From the NCBI GenBank assembly GCA_022393335.1, contig JAJEKB010020629.1, positions 203,388-267,387 of the forward strand: DNA of 64,000 bases, written 5' to 3'. Below, in pieces: positions 1 through 12,120 of this stretch. A program made the translations under genes and the position numbers. Position 1 is the stretch's first letter. Each line of letters opens with the position of its first letter. Under the pieces are notes generated by a model. That model did no database searches. It was not told the DNA's origin and saw nothing but the letters and a program-made list of their open reading frames with translations. Source of the DNA: Macrotrachela quadricornifera (lineage: Eukaryota > Rotifera > Eurotatoria > Philodinida > Philodinidae).

Positions 1-364
1 AATATTTGTTCTTTGATAAATGATATTTTCAAGAGACAAAATAATATTAATATTCTTTGTATATCGAATTATTCAAGATTATTCATGTTGTCCTCAATTA
101 TAATTCTTCCTGGGGTTAAGTATAATTTCTATAATTGATAGATAATTCTATTGATACTTTATATAACAAGTTTGATTGAAAGCATTAAATATATAGATGA
201 AAAAAAAACTAAAGAGACAAGGAAATGGAGAATCTTTTTTTTCTTTCTTCGCAAAAATGATTTTCATAATACAACAAACAAAAACTCTCTTGAATAATAG
301 AAAATAATGTACAGAGACAAGAATCTATTTACATGACAATAAAAAAGAAAACAAACGGTTAAGT

Positions 365-1291
365 TCAAGAAACAGTACATGTTGTTTTTGATGATGGATC
401 TTTCGCTGATATATTTCCATTTAATTTTTTGTTTAAACCATTCCGCGATGATGTTGATGAATTTTTATCACCTATGTGTGATTTTTTCAAATCTTCTTCA
501 ATATCATTTTCTACTGGATCAATATTATTCATTGCATTAATACCTTTTTCAAATATTTTGCTTACAGTCTATTCGAATTATTAATTAAAATAAATTATTT
601 AAAATAATCAAAAAAAAATAAAATTTAACCTCAAAATTCATAGCTGATGCTTCAATAAAATGAACATTCCATGCACGAGCTAATGTTCGACCATCTTCAG
701 TTGAAACAACTCTTAAGAATTAAAAAAATTTTATTTATAAAAATTTTAAATTGTCAATTTTACCTATCATCTTTCCGATCAATTTTGTTTCCTACCAGTA
801 CCATTGGAATTCTAATTAATAAAAAATAAAATTAGCAAAAAAAAAAAAAAGAATTGTTCTTAACCTATCACTAGCACTTGTTGAAATAATTTTATCTCGA
901 ATTTTTGATACCATTTGAAAACTAAAATATCAAAGAAAAATTTAAATCATCAGAGAAAAGAAAACAATCAAACCTCTGTCGATCATCAATAGCATAAATA
1001 AGAATATAAGCATCACTATTGTCAAAATCACTATGATTTATTGTATATTGGTCTGATCCGGCATTATCAACAATTAATAAATCATATTGTTCATCTCCAA
1101 TAACACATTGATGTTGAAGATCTAAAATAAAAATTTTATTTTTTTCTAATTTTATTTTTTTAATTATATTTACTTGTTTTTATATTTGGATCATATTCAT
1201 TATTAATATGTTTATAAACAAAATGATGAGCAAGTGATGATTTTCCAACACCAGGAAATCCAAGTAAAGCTATTTGTCGATGACGTCTCAT
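365..1291 (-). CDS. Rheb-like Ras-family small GTPase, six introns, CaaX end
   Basis: Predicted exons are 1291-1174, 1121-974, 921-865, 811-764, 711-630 and 568-365, giving 218 residues (human Rheb has 184). The P-loop is GFPGVGKSS, switch I resembles Rheb (EYDPNIK), the G3 motif is DNAGSDQY, the G4 motif is VGNKID and G5 is EASA. The stretch VVSTEDGRTLARAWNVHF aligns well with Rheb. The last four residues, CTVS, form a CaaX box, so farnesylation and membrane attachment are expected. Two catalytic positions are unusual: the Gly12 equivalent is Pro and the Gln61 equivalent is Ser. Rheb family members act upstream of TORC1; the role here is inferred from similarity, and another Ras-like subfamily is possible. 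The ERp44 stop codon lies about 200 bp upstream on the same strand. Confidence 0.85.
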
Positions 1292-1498
1292 AATTTAATT
1301 TTAATAAATTTCTACAACAAAATATTGAAATTATCACTTAATTAATTTAAAAGACCACACGAAAATTTATTGGTTTTTTTTTTTTTGTTGTCGAATAAAT
1401 ATATAAGAATTTTTTTGATTATCTTTTTATAATAAAAAGAAGCAACGAACGGAAAGAAAAAAAAAGAATCGAGATTCATCATCAAACTAAAGTTCTTT

Positions 1499-4007
1499 TT
1501 ATAATTCATCACGAAATGAATAACGTTGACGATTTGGTGTTAAATGAATAAAAACTGATTCCGGTGGTGTTGATGGTTGTGAGTCACTATTTAAAAATTG
1601 ATTGGCACCATGCGATGAATCACCATGAGAACTAGATGAAGTTTTTGGAATATGTTTATTTTTAGAATCACCACCATCCTAAAATAAAATAAATTATATT
1701 TTCAAAATTGAACACTAGCAATTAATTCTATCTGATTGGTTATTAGTATAAACCTTTAAAACTGGAAAGAAACAAATGTTTCTACTGATAACTATTGTGA
1801 CTTATTGTTATGACCATCTGCTTAGATTCCGATGTGACGTCTTTTTTTTTATCAGAATATATATTAACCTTTTCTTTTCTTATTCAAAGAGAGAAAAAAA
1901 AATAAAATTACGCCCTTTTTTTGTATTTGTTTGTCACTTCCTCACATTTATCGGAATTTCCCCACTTTCATTAGTATTTCCTCACATTTTATCAGTGCTT
2001 ACCTATTCCTTCTTTATACTTCTAAGTACTTATCTCGATAAATGAGAATATTAAATTTAAACTTACTCCACTAGATGCTGCTGGTGTTGTTGATGGTTGT
2101 TGTGTTGGTGGTGGTGGATTATGAAAATCTCGATGAAGTTTTTCCGAATAAAGATCTTTAACAAATTGTAATAATTTTCCATCATGTCTAAAAAAACAAA
2201 ATTTTATTTAAATTCTTTTTTTTTCTTAAATCATATCTTACGATATTTCTTTGATATCTGGAAAAAGAAACATATGTTTAAAACTATCAATTGCTAATAA
2301 TGGTAAATCAGATGTTGATTTTCCTAAATGTTGAAGTGGATGAATAAATTGAGCACCATCAGCATGTAAACAATTAATGTTTGCTAAAATACAGAATTTC
2401 TTTTTTTTTTATTTGTATTAAATAAAATAATATTTACATCTTTCATTAAGAAGTTGTTTAGCAACTTCACGTTCAAATAATGCAACAGAATCATGATCAT
2501 CAGCTTTATGAAATAAAATAAGAAATGGTAAACCTTCATCAGTTAATTCTTCAGCATTAGCAAATGTTATTTCACGAACTAATGGTACACATTTTTCACG
2601 TGTCCATGTTGTTAATGTTGGTAATTCATTTATTGTACCAATATAATATGTATCTTTTTCATTTAATGTCTGTGGAGAACGATAATAAACAACATCAGTT
2701 AATGGACGTTCACTTTTAAATTCATCTCTAAAAATATAAAAATATTATTCGAGATTAATCAATTATTTAAAATAAATAATTAAAAAATAAAGATATGATC
2801 ATTCTCGATATTGTTTATTTAGCACAGGCTACCAATGCATCGATTCCATTGAATTTATTAGGAATCAAGACCGTTATCTGTGCATGATACTTGAATTCTA
2901 GTCTTTGTAGAAAAGAATAACATTATGTTTAATAATGTAGCATCTCGACAGCAAAAATAAATGCTTTTATCATCTGTTTTCTACTATATGAAAGGAGGGA
3001 ATTCCTAAGGAAAAAAAAGTGTCTTCCTGTATTTTTATTAGGCATAAAACGGAAGGATACAGTGAGAATATGAATAGAAAAGCATCATATATTTACATTA
3101 TTCGCACTCTGATATTCCGGTTACCTCATAACAGTATATTAAAATCTACTTTTTCTTCTCTTAATCTAAATATTTATTTAGATTCTACATGACTTAAATT
3201 GTGATCTCAAAAATAAAATCTTTATATTAAACTTACTTATTTGTTGATGCAGCAAAATTACAATCATCTCTAAGAAGACTTGCAACTTTTGTAAATGTTT
3301 TATAATTTTCCGATTGTTCATCCTCAAAATGTCCGATAATATAACGTTTTTTTGTATCTAATGTTATTAAATCACTTGGAGTTGAAAGTTTTACTATTGA
3401 TATTTCAATTTGTTTACGAAGAAAATCCATAAAAGCATCAGCTTGTCTATTTGAATAAAAATAAATTTTTTTTTGTTTTATTGAAAAATAAAACAAACCT
3501 TGCTCCACGATATTCTCGTTTAGTCATAACACCATGTCGAGCTAATTTTAATGTTGGATATTTATTTACATGATATCTAAGTGCAATTGCATTTTCCGCA
3601 TCACTATCAACTTTACCAATAACAATTAGACCATGTTGCTAAAAATAAAATAGATTTTTTTTCTTCAAAAAAAAGTTTTTTTTTTAAATACATACAGGAA
3701 ATTCTTTAGCAACTTTATCGGCTAATTCATTATAAATCGGTTCAAGCATTTGACTAAATCGACACCAATTTGCATAAAAATTAATAAATACAATTTCATT
3801 TGAAGCTAAATAATTATATTTAATTCTAAATAAATCAATAAATTTAACTTACAAAGAATTGAATCAATATTACTACTTGTTAATTGAATAGCACCACCAT
3901 TTACATAAATCAAACAATAAATTACCTTGAAATAAAAGCAAAAAAAAAACACATTTTTTTGTAAATTAAAATAATTTTCATACAAAAATAATAGCCGATT
4001 TCCACAT
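1499..4007 (-). CDS. ERP44: ERp44, endoplasmic reticulum thioredoxin-domain chaperone
   Basis: Nine exons (4007-3984, 3925-3853, 3805-3696, 3638-3499, 3446-3237, 2727-2438, 2383-2242, 2187-2067, 1678-1499) join in frame to 429 residues; human ERp44 has 406. An N-terminal hydrophobic signal peptide covers about residues 1-19. The first thioredoxin domain has the diagnostic active site CRFS (residues 47-50), with one cysteine instead of CxxC. The segment EELTDEGLPFLILFH is nearly the family consensus. The protein ends RDEL, the ER retrieval signal that ERp44 uses to cycle between Golgi and ER. In the family, the single Cys forms mixed disulfides with Ero1, IgM and adiponectin subunits. The C-terminal tail before RDEL is Ser/Pro-rich and longer than usual. 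Introns 2728-3236 and 1679-2066 are long for this window. The start is chosen because it opens the signal peptide. Confidence 0.95.
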
Positions 4008-4431
4008 TTGATATTTTATTTAATGAGTATTTTGGTATAATCTAGAATAGATTTTTTTTAAAATTATTGTTTATTGAAACCACACCGGATTAGTCGCTAT
4101 TTCGTTCTATACAAAGAAGCCAACAACGATAGCAAAGTCCATCATCCAATAAATACCATTGTACTAAGATAACAATAAAATATTTTTAATTAAAATATTT
4201 AAATATTTTTAAAAATTCTATTTTAATTTTTTAAAAGAAATTTTCATTTAAATAATTTTAATAAATTTATAATGCATTAGTGTTTTATATGATAAATAAA
4301 GAAGATAGATATGTCGACAAATAAAATGTACATGCGTAGAATAATTAGAATATATCACTATCATTATATATTATAAAAGAACAAATTAATGGTTTTAAAA
4401 AAAATTCTAGTCATTTATTAAATATTTAACA
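4008..4431. promoter_or_regulatory. shared divergent intergenic region, ERp44 / CCDC6
   Basis: This 424-bp AT-rich stretch separates the start codons of ERp44 (leftward) and the CCDC6 homologue (rightward). With no other gene between them it must hold both 5' UTRs and core promoters, so it is probably a bidirectional promoter. I see no clear paired TATA boxes; a short less AT-rich block lies around 4080-4160. Confidence 0.5.
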
Positions 4432-6501
4432 ATGAGTAATGAAAAGTATATTTCAATATTGTTTTTTTTTTTTATTTAAATTTTTAAGAAAAAGAAAATC
4501 TATATTTATTATTTAGTATTATACAATCAATACCAAATGATAGTGAATATGAATCAGATGTTTCATCTATAGCAGATTCATCATTAACAAATACAAATGA
4601 ATCAAAATTAAATTGTGAAGATCTAATCAAACGAGTTGATTCTTTAACACAAGAAAATCGTGTTCTTCAAATTGAACTTCAAACATTTAAATTACGTTTA
4701 AAATCTTCACAACAAGAAATTAAACATTTAAAACAGTTCGTAAAATTTTTTGTTTTTATAAAAAATGAAAAATTTATTTTTTCTTTAAAGTGAAAGTATT
4801 AATATGCAAGTTAAAACTGAACAAGAAGAAGAATTTATTTCAAATACACTTTTTAAAAAAATAAAAGAATTAAAAAAAGAAAAAGAAACATTAGCAAATA
4901 ATTATGAACGTGAAGAAGAATTTTTAACAAATGATTTAACAAGAAAATTACAACAAATTCGAGAAGAAAAACATTCATTAGAACAATCATTAGAACAAGA
5001 ACAAGCTTCACAAATAAATCAATTAATGAAAAGAATTAATCGTTTAGAAGCTGAAACTCTTAATAAACAAAATACTCTTGTAAAATATTCTTTTTTTTTC
5101 TTCTTTATTTTATTTTATTTTTTTGTTTTCCTAAAGGAACAATTAAAAAGAGAAAAAATTGAATTAGAAAATACACTTGAAAAAGAACAAGAATCTTTAG
5201 TTAATCGTTTATGGAAACGAATGGAAAAATTAGAAACAGATAAAAAATTACTTCAATTAAAAATTCAACAACCTCATTCATATAATACAGTAAGAAATTA
5301 TTTTATTTTCAAATTTAATATTAGTATTGATCTCAGAATTGAGTGCATCGAAATTACATGAAATTTCCAGCCATATATTATATAGTTTAAGAGAAATATG
5401 CACCAAACAAGGACATAAAAATTCTGTGTAGATCTTCTTTCTACATACATACAATTTTGTTTTTTGTTTGAAAGCTTATCTTTAGAGATAACCTCTCTCG
5501 AGGCCAGTTCAATGACTCAAAAAACTTTAATAAATGGCGTTTTTTTCTATAGAGATATTTTCTTATATCATAATGAAAAGACGACAAGACAAGCTAACTG
5601 CGGAGACGAGTTTTCAAACAAACAAAAAATATTTGATTCAATATAGTGCTGTAGTAGTATGGCGCTATAGATATTGAAAGCCATCTCTAGCCAAAGTACA
5701 ATAAATCGAGTTGAAATTTTTAGTAATGCGAGCATGACTCATTCACAGTAACACCTGGAGTTTTCAGCTGTATACAGTGCATTAAGGTGGAGATCAAGTT
5801 TCTACAAATCAGAGACCGACATCGGGTCATTATAGACCCTTCTTGCTGATTTCATGTACTCAACGATAACCGAAATCAAATTCCATTTGATACAGTTCAA
5901 AAATGAATTAATAAACTAAATGTATTCCTATTACCGATTTCTTATTCTATTTTAGAATAGTGATCCATCATCTTCAACTAATTTAACTACAAATGAACGA
6001 TTAAATAATCGTTCTCAATCATTATTTGAATCAAATTCAAATAATCGTCATTTATTATTAAATAATGATTATGCTGAACAATTAAAACAAGAAGTTGAAA
6101 AACTTCGTCAAGAATTAATTTTACAACAAGAAACACATAAGAAAAAACTTGAAAAACTTATTTTAGATGAACAAAATGCTAAAAGTGAAAATTTACATTT
6201 ACAAAGAAGATTACAAGTTGAAATTGATCGTCGTGAACAACTTTATCGACAATTAAGTGAAAGTGAATCATCACTTGAAATGGATGAAGAACGTGCATTA
6301 AATGAAAAAATTAAATTTAATACAAAATATGAAAGACAAAGAACAAGTTTATCAGCTACATCATCAAAATATAATTTAGCTCGTTCAAGAACTGCATCAA
6401 GTCCAGCATTTATTATTAATCAAAATAATGAAGTTTATCAACGAACACGATTACCGTCAACTAGTTTAGATGATAATAATAATAATAATAATATGGAATA
6501 A
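4432..6501 (+). CDS. CCDC6: CCDC6 homologue, coiled-coil scaffold protein
   Basis: Exons 4432-4445, 4517-4735, 4791-5079, 5137-5289 and 5956-6501 join in frame to 406 residues (human CCDC6 has 474). The rod is strikingly conserved: [45 protein letters not shown] and [18 protein letters not shown] (here [17 protein letters not shown]) match vertebrate CCDC6. Long heptad coiled coil covers most of exons 2-5. The vertebrate Pro-rich SH3-binding tail is missing and is replaced by a short Ser/Asn-rich end with an Asn run. In vertebrates CCDC6 is a cytoplasmic/nuclear scaffold in DNA-damage signalling and a RET fusion partner; that role is family knowledge, not visible here. The tiny first exon (14 nt) is the least certain part. 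Confidence 0.92.
5290..5955 (+). other. long intron 4 of the CCDC6 gene
   Basis: At 666 bp this intron is more than ten times the usual 50-60 bp here, and its centre (about 5460-5860) is less AT-rich than its ends. That suggests inserted foreign sequence. I find no convincing open frame, terminal repeat or RNA gene in it. Confidence 0.6.
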
Positions 6502-7017
6502 TATTTTTTTTTGTTTTAATGTATACAATTTATAATAATATCATCTGTTTTTCTAATTGTACGGTGATTTAAATTGAGTAAAATAAAATAATTAATAGTC
6601 TTTAATTATTTGTGTTTGAAATGATTATAGAAATGATCGAATTTTTATGTACTTATATTGTTAAGCATGATAGACGTTGTAATCAATTAGAATTTGAAAA
6701 CATTATACTATACTTGAAATAAAATTTTTGATAAAAATAAAAGACAGTACTCAAATATTTCTTATGCTAGTAAATTAACATTGATCTTTATCCTATATTA
6801 AACATAATTTTACTTCTTTGTATAACTTTAAAATAGAACATTTTCAAAAATAAAAAAAGGATAATACAATGCATAAAAACGAATTTCTTCAATAATATTA
6901 ATTATTAAACCAATCTGTATCAAGATAATGAAAATAGTGAATTATAACATTTATGAAATTTGATATTTTATCGCAGGAAAATTTTAATATCAATAAATAT
7001 ACTATAATTAATTGTAG
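6502..7017. other. CCDC6 - GTDC1 intergenic stretch
   Basis: A 516-bp AT-rich spacer between two genes on the same strand. It should contain the CCDC6 3' UTR (AATAAAATAA-type signals near 6580) and the GTDC1 promoter. No further gene is seen. Confidence 0.6.
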
Positions 7018-8196
7018 ATGTGTGATATATTATTAATTGAAGCATTTTATGATGGTTCTCATCGTTCATTAATAGATCTTCTTCATCGAACATTATCTCC
7101 TCGTTCAATATTAATAACATTACCTGGTAAAAAATGGCCATGGCGTGCTCGATGTTCATCATTAATATTATCTGATTTAATACCAAAAACTGAAAAATCA
7201 TTAAAATATTTATTTAGTTCATCAATTGTTAATTTAAGTGAATTAATATCACTTCGTATTGATCTTCGTGAATTAAAAACAATAATTTATTTTCATGAAA
7301 ATGATTTAGTTTATCCAAAACAAAATGAAAATCAAGAACAAAGAGATTTTCAATATGGTTATAATCAAATTTTAACAGCATTAGTTGCTAATATTTGTTT
7401 ATTTAATTCATATTATAATTTAAATACATTTTTAAATAATCTTAGTTCATTTCTTAATCGTATACCATCACCAAAAGCAAATATTGAACAAATTAAAAAA
7501 ACAATTGAAAATAAATCAAAAGTTTTTTATTTTCCATTAGATAAACCATTATTATTAAAAAATCAGGTAAGATAGTTTTTGTTTTTTTTTTCTTTAAATT
7601 AAATTCAAAGAAAACTATATTTAAAGATTAATATTAATAAAACAGGTCCATTACGTATTGTATGGCCACATCGTTGGGAACATGATAAAGATCCAGAAAC
7701 ATTTTTTTCAATTATTCTTGAACTTTATGAAATACATTCATTAGAATTTTCATTAATTATTCTTGGACAATCTTATGATGAATATCCATTAATATTTTCT
7801 GAAATTTTATCAAAATTACCATCAAATTATATTTATCATTGTGGTTATGCTCAATCAAAAATTGAATATGAAAAATTATTAATGGAAGGTGATGTTGTTG
7901 TATCAACAGCTAAACATGAATTTTTTGGTGTTGCTATGTTAGAAGCTTGTCGAGCTGGTTGTATACCAATTGTACCTGATAGATTAGTTTATACAGAACT
8001 TTATACAAATGAACAATATAAATATAGAACAAGAATACAATTATTAAATAAATTAAAAGATTATTGTCAAAAATTAGATTATATTAGAAATAAAGCACCA
8101 AAATATGATACATCATTATTTGAATGGGATCAAAATCAAGAACTTAAACAACAATATTTACAATTATTTCAAGATCAACTTGATAATTCAAGTTAA
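7018..8196 (+). CDS. GTDC1: tRNA-queuosine alpha-mannosyltransferase (GTDC1/QTMAN)
   Basis: Exon 1 (7018-7566) and exon 2 (7627-8196) join in frame to 372 residues, close to the compact form of the family. The start MCDILLIEAFYDGSH matches the conserved N terminus of GTDC1. Other family marks are LPGKKWPWRAR, ERDFQYGYNQIL (here QRDFQYGYNQIL), WPHRWEHDKDPE at about 196-206 and VVSTAKHEFFGVAMLEA at about 274-290, the GT4 nucleotide-sugar site. Known members transfer mannose from GDP-mannose to queuosine-34 of cytosolic tRNA-Asp. The Ser-rich insertion seen in vertebrate proteins is absent. The next gene, 316 bp downstream on the same strand, is QTRT1, which makes this enzyme's substrate. The acceptor at 7625-7626 is chosen because it alone keeps the frame into GPLRIVWPHRW. 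Confidence 0.93.
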
Positions 8197-8511
8197 TATT
8201 TATTGTTAATATATGATAAAATAAAGAAAAAAGAATGTCTTTGTTTATTTTTATTTTGAATGACAAAATATATTTATAATTATCTAAAAGTCATGAACAA
8301 TATGTGTTATTGTCCTATAAAAGAGAGATCTCAGTAATAATATCATCATAAATTGAATGAAGATCTTTATTGATAATCTGTTGTATCGATTCGATATTTA
8401 TATCTGATGAATAGTGACCTCTATTGATCATATTCTTTCATTAGTAGAATATTTTAACCATTAATTACTTCGAAAAAATTGATTTTTACGAAATCTTCTT
8501 TCAAAAAATTT
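8197..8511. other. GTDC1 - QTRT1 spacer
   Basis: About 315 bp between two queuosine-pathway genes on the same strand. It must carry the GTDC1 3' end (AATAAAG near 8220) and the QTRT1 promoter. No TATA box or other motif stands out. Confidence 0.5.
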
Positions 8512-11500
8512 ATGTTTCGTGTTATATTAAAAAATAATTTATCATTAAAGATGACATCAAAAGCACTTAATTTTGAAATAACTCATACATGTAATACAAC
8601 AAAAGCTCGTGTAGGTAATTTAACACTTGGTCGAAATCATACATCTCGTGGTCCAATTGAAACACCAGTTTTTATGCCAGTTGGAACACAAGGAACATTA
8701 AAAGGATTAACACCTGAACAATTACATAAACTTAATTGTCGAATTATACTTGGAAATACATATCATTTAGGGCATAGACCTGTAAGTTAGAAATTAATTT
8801 TGATTTATTTTTTCATTTATATTTAAAAATTAAAGGGACCTGAATTATTAAAAGAAATGGATGGTCTTCATTCATTTATGCATTGGAATGGAGGACTTTT
8901 AACAGTAAAAATTTCTTTTTTTTCGTTTAATTAAAACTTATTAATAAATAAAATAGGATTCAGGTGGTTTTCAAATGGTATCTCTTGTTAAATTATCTGA
9001 AGTAACAGAAGAAGGTGTTAAATTTCAATCTCCACATGATCAAACTGAAATGTTATTAACACCAGAAAAATCTATTGAAATTCAAAATATTATTGGTAAG
9101 AATTTTTATTAAATAAAATATAATATTATCAGTTTAAGAGGTATGTACAAACTTTATATCTAGAAATCATAGATAGGAGCAGGACGACGCAAAAATTTCA
9201 ATTATACTTTTTTAATTGAAAAATAAAAAAAAACTTTATTTATAAATAACAGTATGAATAATAGAATTATTTATTTTTAAAATTTCAATTGAATTAGTTC
9301 GATTACTTTGTTCAACAAATGGATAAATATCTTTAATTTTATCACATTTAATACTAATTTCTTCTTTTTCAATTTCATTTCTATGATCCCAATAATGTCC
9401 TATACATGTATCAAAAGGATTAAATTGAAAAAATTTTCGTGGTTTTCTTGGTGATGGTAACCATAATTGTCCAAATGGTCTCAAAATTAATGGAAAAATA
9501 TATGTTAATTTTATTGGTGTTTCTACATCTTTTAAATCCCATAAATGTGTTTGATTTTTATCATAAAAAAAAATATCAACAAATGGATAACGCCATGAAT
9601 ATTCTCCAGCATATGGAGTATTTTTATAAAATAATTTATAATAACTACGTGTTTTAACTTCACTTCGATATAGATATATATCAATTAATGTTTGATTAAT
9701 TTGTTTAAATTCATTTAAAAATATTTTTCGTTGTCGATATGACATTAATATATCTGTATCATCATCCCATGGAATTAAATCATGATGTCTTAATGAACCT
9801 AATAATGTTCCTTCAGCCATAAAATATGTTATATTCTTTTGACGACATATTCGATCTATAATTCTTAATAAATGCATGTATAAATTATGTTCACATGGAG
9901 TTATTAAACGAGGTAATTCAAATGATGATTTCCATTGAGAATAACGATAAGGAAAACGAAATAATATTTGAGAATTATTATATGATGGAGCATATATTAA
10001 TGGAGATTTACCAATATATTTTTCATTATCAATATGTAAACCCATATCTAAACATAATATAGATAAATCATCTATAATATATTTATTATCTTCTATATTT
10101 GATGACATATTATTGAAATCAATTGATACTAATGAATTGATTAATGTTGGACATTTTGAATATTTTAAATATTTAGTAGATTCGATTTGTAATAAAATAA
10201 TAATTAATATAGATATGAATAGAAACAAAATAATTTGATGTATTGTTCTTAAACGAGAATGCATCTATCCGTTCTCTTTGTATTCGTTCTAATGTGCTAC
10301 ACATGTTACCAACATAAACGTTTTATTACATCTATTCATGTTATTTCTTTTTTTCCATTTACACTTATTAATATTTCTATTCAATTTGAAATAAAGGCAA
10401 AAAAATATTTAATAGTTGGAACCTCCTAAATGAATAATATTAAATAAAATTTAAAATAAAAAAAAAATCACATTAATATTAATTTTTTGTTATACAAGTA
10501 GATTTTATCAAATTCTCATTACTTATTTTTAGGACTACTTTTAAATTAAATGCTTGTGACTTTCTAATTTCTTAGAGAGTAGGATGAAAGAGAAAATATT
10601 ATTATTTCAAAATAATTTGTCTCTGCTTTGAAATAGATCTTTATCCTTTTTCTGAATAAAATCAAATAAAAACTGATTAATAAGAATGATTACCATCGAG
10701 ACTTGCGTGATTGTTATTAAAGAAAGAAAAAAAGAATATCTACATAGTTGATCATTTCCATAATCTTGTATAGAATGTAATCCTTACTGATTTATTTTTA
10801 TATTCAATAATATCTAAATATAGTATGTATCGATGATGAAACTTGTATAATGAAATCTGTTCAATTCAAAATTTTGGAATCTAGATTTTATTTTCAATCA
10901 AATTTTTTAATCTCTTCGAAGATGTGAAATGGTTTTTCTTGATTATCACAATGTATAAATCTACAATGCAAATTCTTTTTTTCTCTTGACATTTCTGTTT
11001 TGCTATTTGTCTATTTTTTTCAATAAATAGGCAAAAAAAAAATTTCTATTAATAGGTGCTGATATAATAATGCAATTAGATGATGTTGTATCAAGTACAA
11101 TAAGTGGTCCAAGAGTTGAAGAAGCTATGTGGAGGTTTGATTTAAAATTAAAAACAAAAAAAACAAAAATTTATTTTATATTTAAATTATTTGTTAAATA
11201 AGATCATTAAGATGGCTTGATCGATGTATATCAGCACATTCTCGTCCAGATGAACAAACTCTTTTTCCTATTGTTCAAGGTGGTTTAGATGAAAAATTAC
11301 GAGAACAAAGTGTTAAAGGTTATTTTAATATATCTTTTTTTTTTTGTTTTTAATTATAAAAATAAATTCTTATATTATAGAAATAATAAAACGTAATTGT
11401 AATGGTTATGCAATTGGTGGTTTAAGTGGAGGAGAAGATAAAGATCATTTTTGGCGTATGGTTACTCTTTCAACAGAATATTTACCAAAAGATAAACCAA

Positions 11501-12120
11501 GATATTTAATGGGTGTTGGGTTTGTTTTAATTATAAATATAAATATAAAATAATATTTTTTTTATTTTAAATAAATAGTTTTGCAATTGATCTTGTTATA
11601 TGTTCAGCACTTGGTTGTGATATGTTTGATTGTGTATTTCCAACACGAACAGCTGTAAGAATTTGTTCTTTTTTTTTATTATATTAAATATAAAAATATA
11701 TTGTATTTAAATAAGCGTTTTGGATGTGCATTAGTTGATAATGGTCAATTAAATTTAAATAAACAAATTTATGAAAAAGATCATCGATTAATTGATGATA
11801 AATGTACTTGTCCAGTTTGTCAATCTGGTTATACAAGATCATATCTTAATACAATTGTTAGTAATGAAACAACAGCATGTCATTTATTAACTATTCATAA
11901 TGTTGCATATCAGGTTAGATTTATTATTTACTTTGTTTTTTTTTTTAATTTAATTTCTTTTCTTATAATTTAGATGAGATTAATGTCTAGAATTCGACAA
12001 GCAATTATTGAACAACGTTTTCCAGATTTTATAAAAGAATTTGTTACAAATTATTATCAAGATAAAGATATTCCACAATGGATTATAAATTCATTGAAAT
12101 CAGTTAATATTCAGTTATAA
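8512..12120 (+). CDS. QTRT1: queuine tRNA-ribosyltransferase catalytic subunit
   Basis: Nine exons (8512-8781, 8836-8904, 8957-9095, 11056-11134, 11203-11318, 11381-11519, 11579-11654, 11716-11913, 11974-12120) join in frame to 410 residues; human QTRT1 has 403. The TGT core is intact: [58 protein letters not shown] and the nucleophile region [15 protein letters not shown]. The zinc site CTCPVC...H is present near the C terminus. The enzyme exchanges G34 for queuine in tRNAs for Asp, Asn, His and Tyr, with QTRT2 as partner (not seen here). Two starts are possible: 8512 gives the extra basic/hydrophobic segment [13 protein letters not shown], perhaps a mitochondrial signal; 8551 (MTSK) gives 397 residues. 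The third intron is 1,960 bp and houses another gene. Confidence 0.96.
9236..10264 (-). CDS. LicD-family type II membrane protein nested in a QTRT1 intron
   Basis: A single uninterrupted frame of 342 residues, unlike its intron-rich neighbours. Residues 9-26 form an uncleaved hydrophobic anchor after a short basic N terminus, so a Golgi/ER type II topology is likely. The LicD nucleotidyltransferase-fold core lies at about 125-215: [20 protein letters not shown] (148-166), followed by DDDTDI, the metal-binding acidic cluster. A second conserved block is [10 protein letters not shown]. LicD proteins include bacterial phosphocholine transferases and animal fukutin/FKRP ribitol-phosphate transferases; the substrate here is unknown. 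The gene lies entirely within the third intron of QTRT1 on the opposite strand. Lack of introns fits retroposition or horizontal gain, though neither is proven. Confidence 0.9.
   Translation of the reverse strand: MHSRLRTIHQIILFLFISILIIILLQIESTKYLKYSKCPTLINSLVSIDFNNMSSNIEDNKYIIDDLSILCLDMGLHIDNEKYIGKSPLIYAPSYNNSQILFRFPYRYSQWKSSFELPRLITPCEHNLYMHLLRIIDRICRQKNITYFMAEGTLLGSLRHHDLIPWDDDTDILMSYRQRKIFLNEFKQINQTLIDIYLYRSEVKTRSYYKLFYKNTPYAGEYSWRYPFVDIFFYDKNQTHLWDLKDVETPIKLTYIFPLILRPFGQLWLPSPRKPRKFFQFNPFDTCIGHYWDHRNEIEKEEISIKCDKIKDIYPFVEQSNRTNSIEILKINNSIIHTVIYK

Noticed and set aside
8479..8511. upstream extension of QTRT1
   Set aside because: The frame is open but the codon at 8479 is TTG, not ATG; the first ATG is at 8512.
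7018..12120. bacterial-style operon or recent bacterial transfer of the queuosine genes
   Set aside because: Both genes have eukaryotic-type sequence, spliceosomal introns and separate spacers; motifs match animal QTRT1 and GTDC1.
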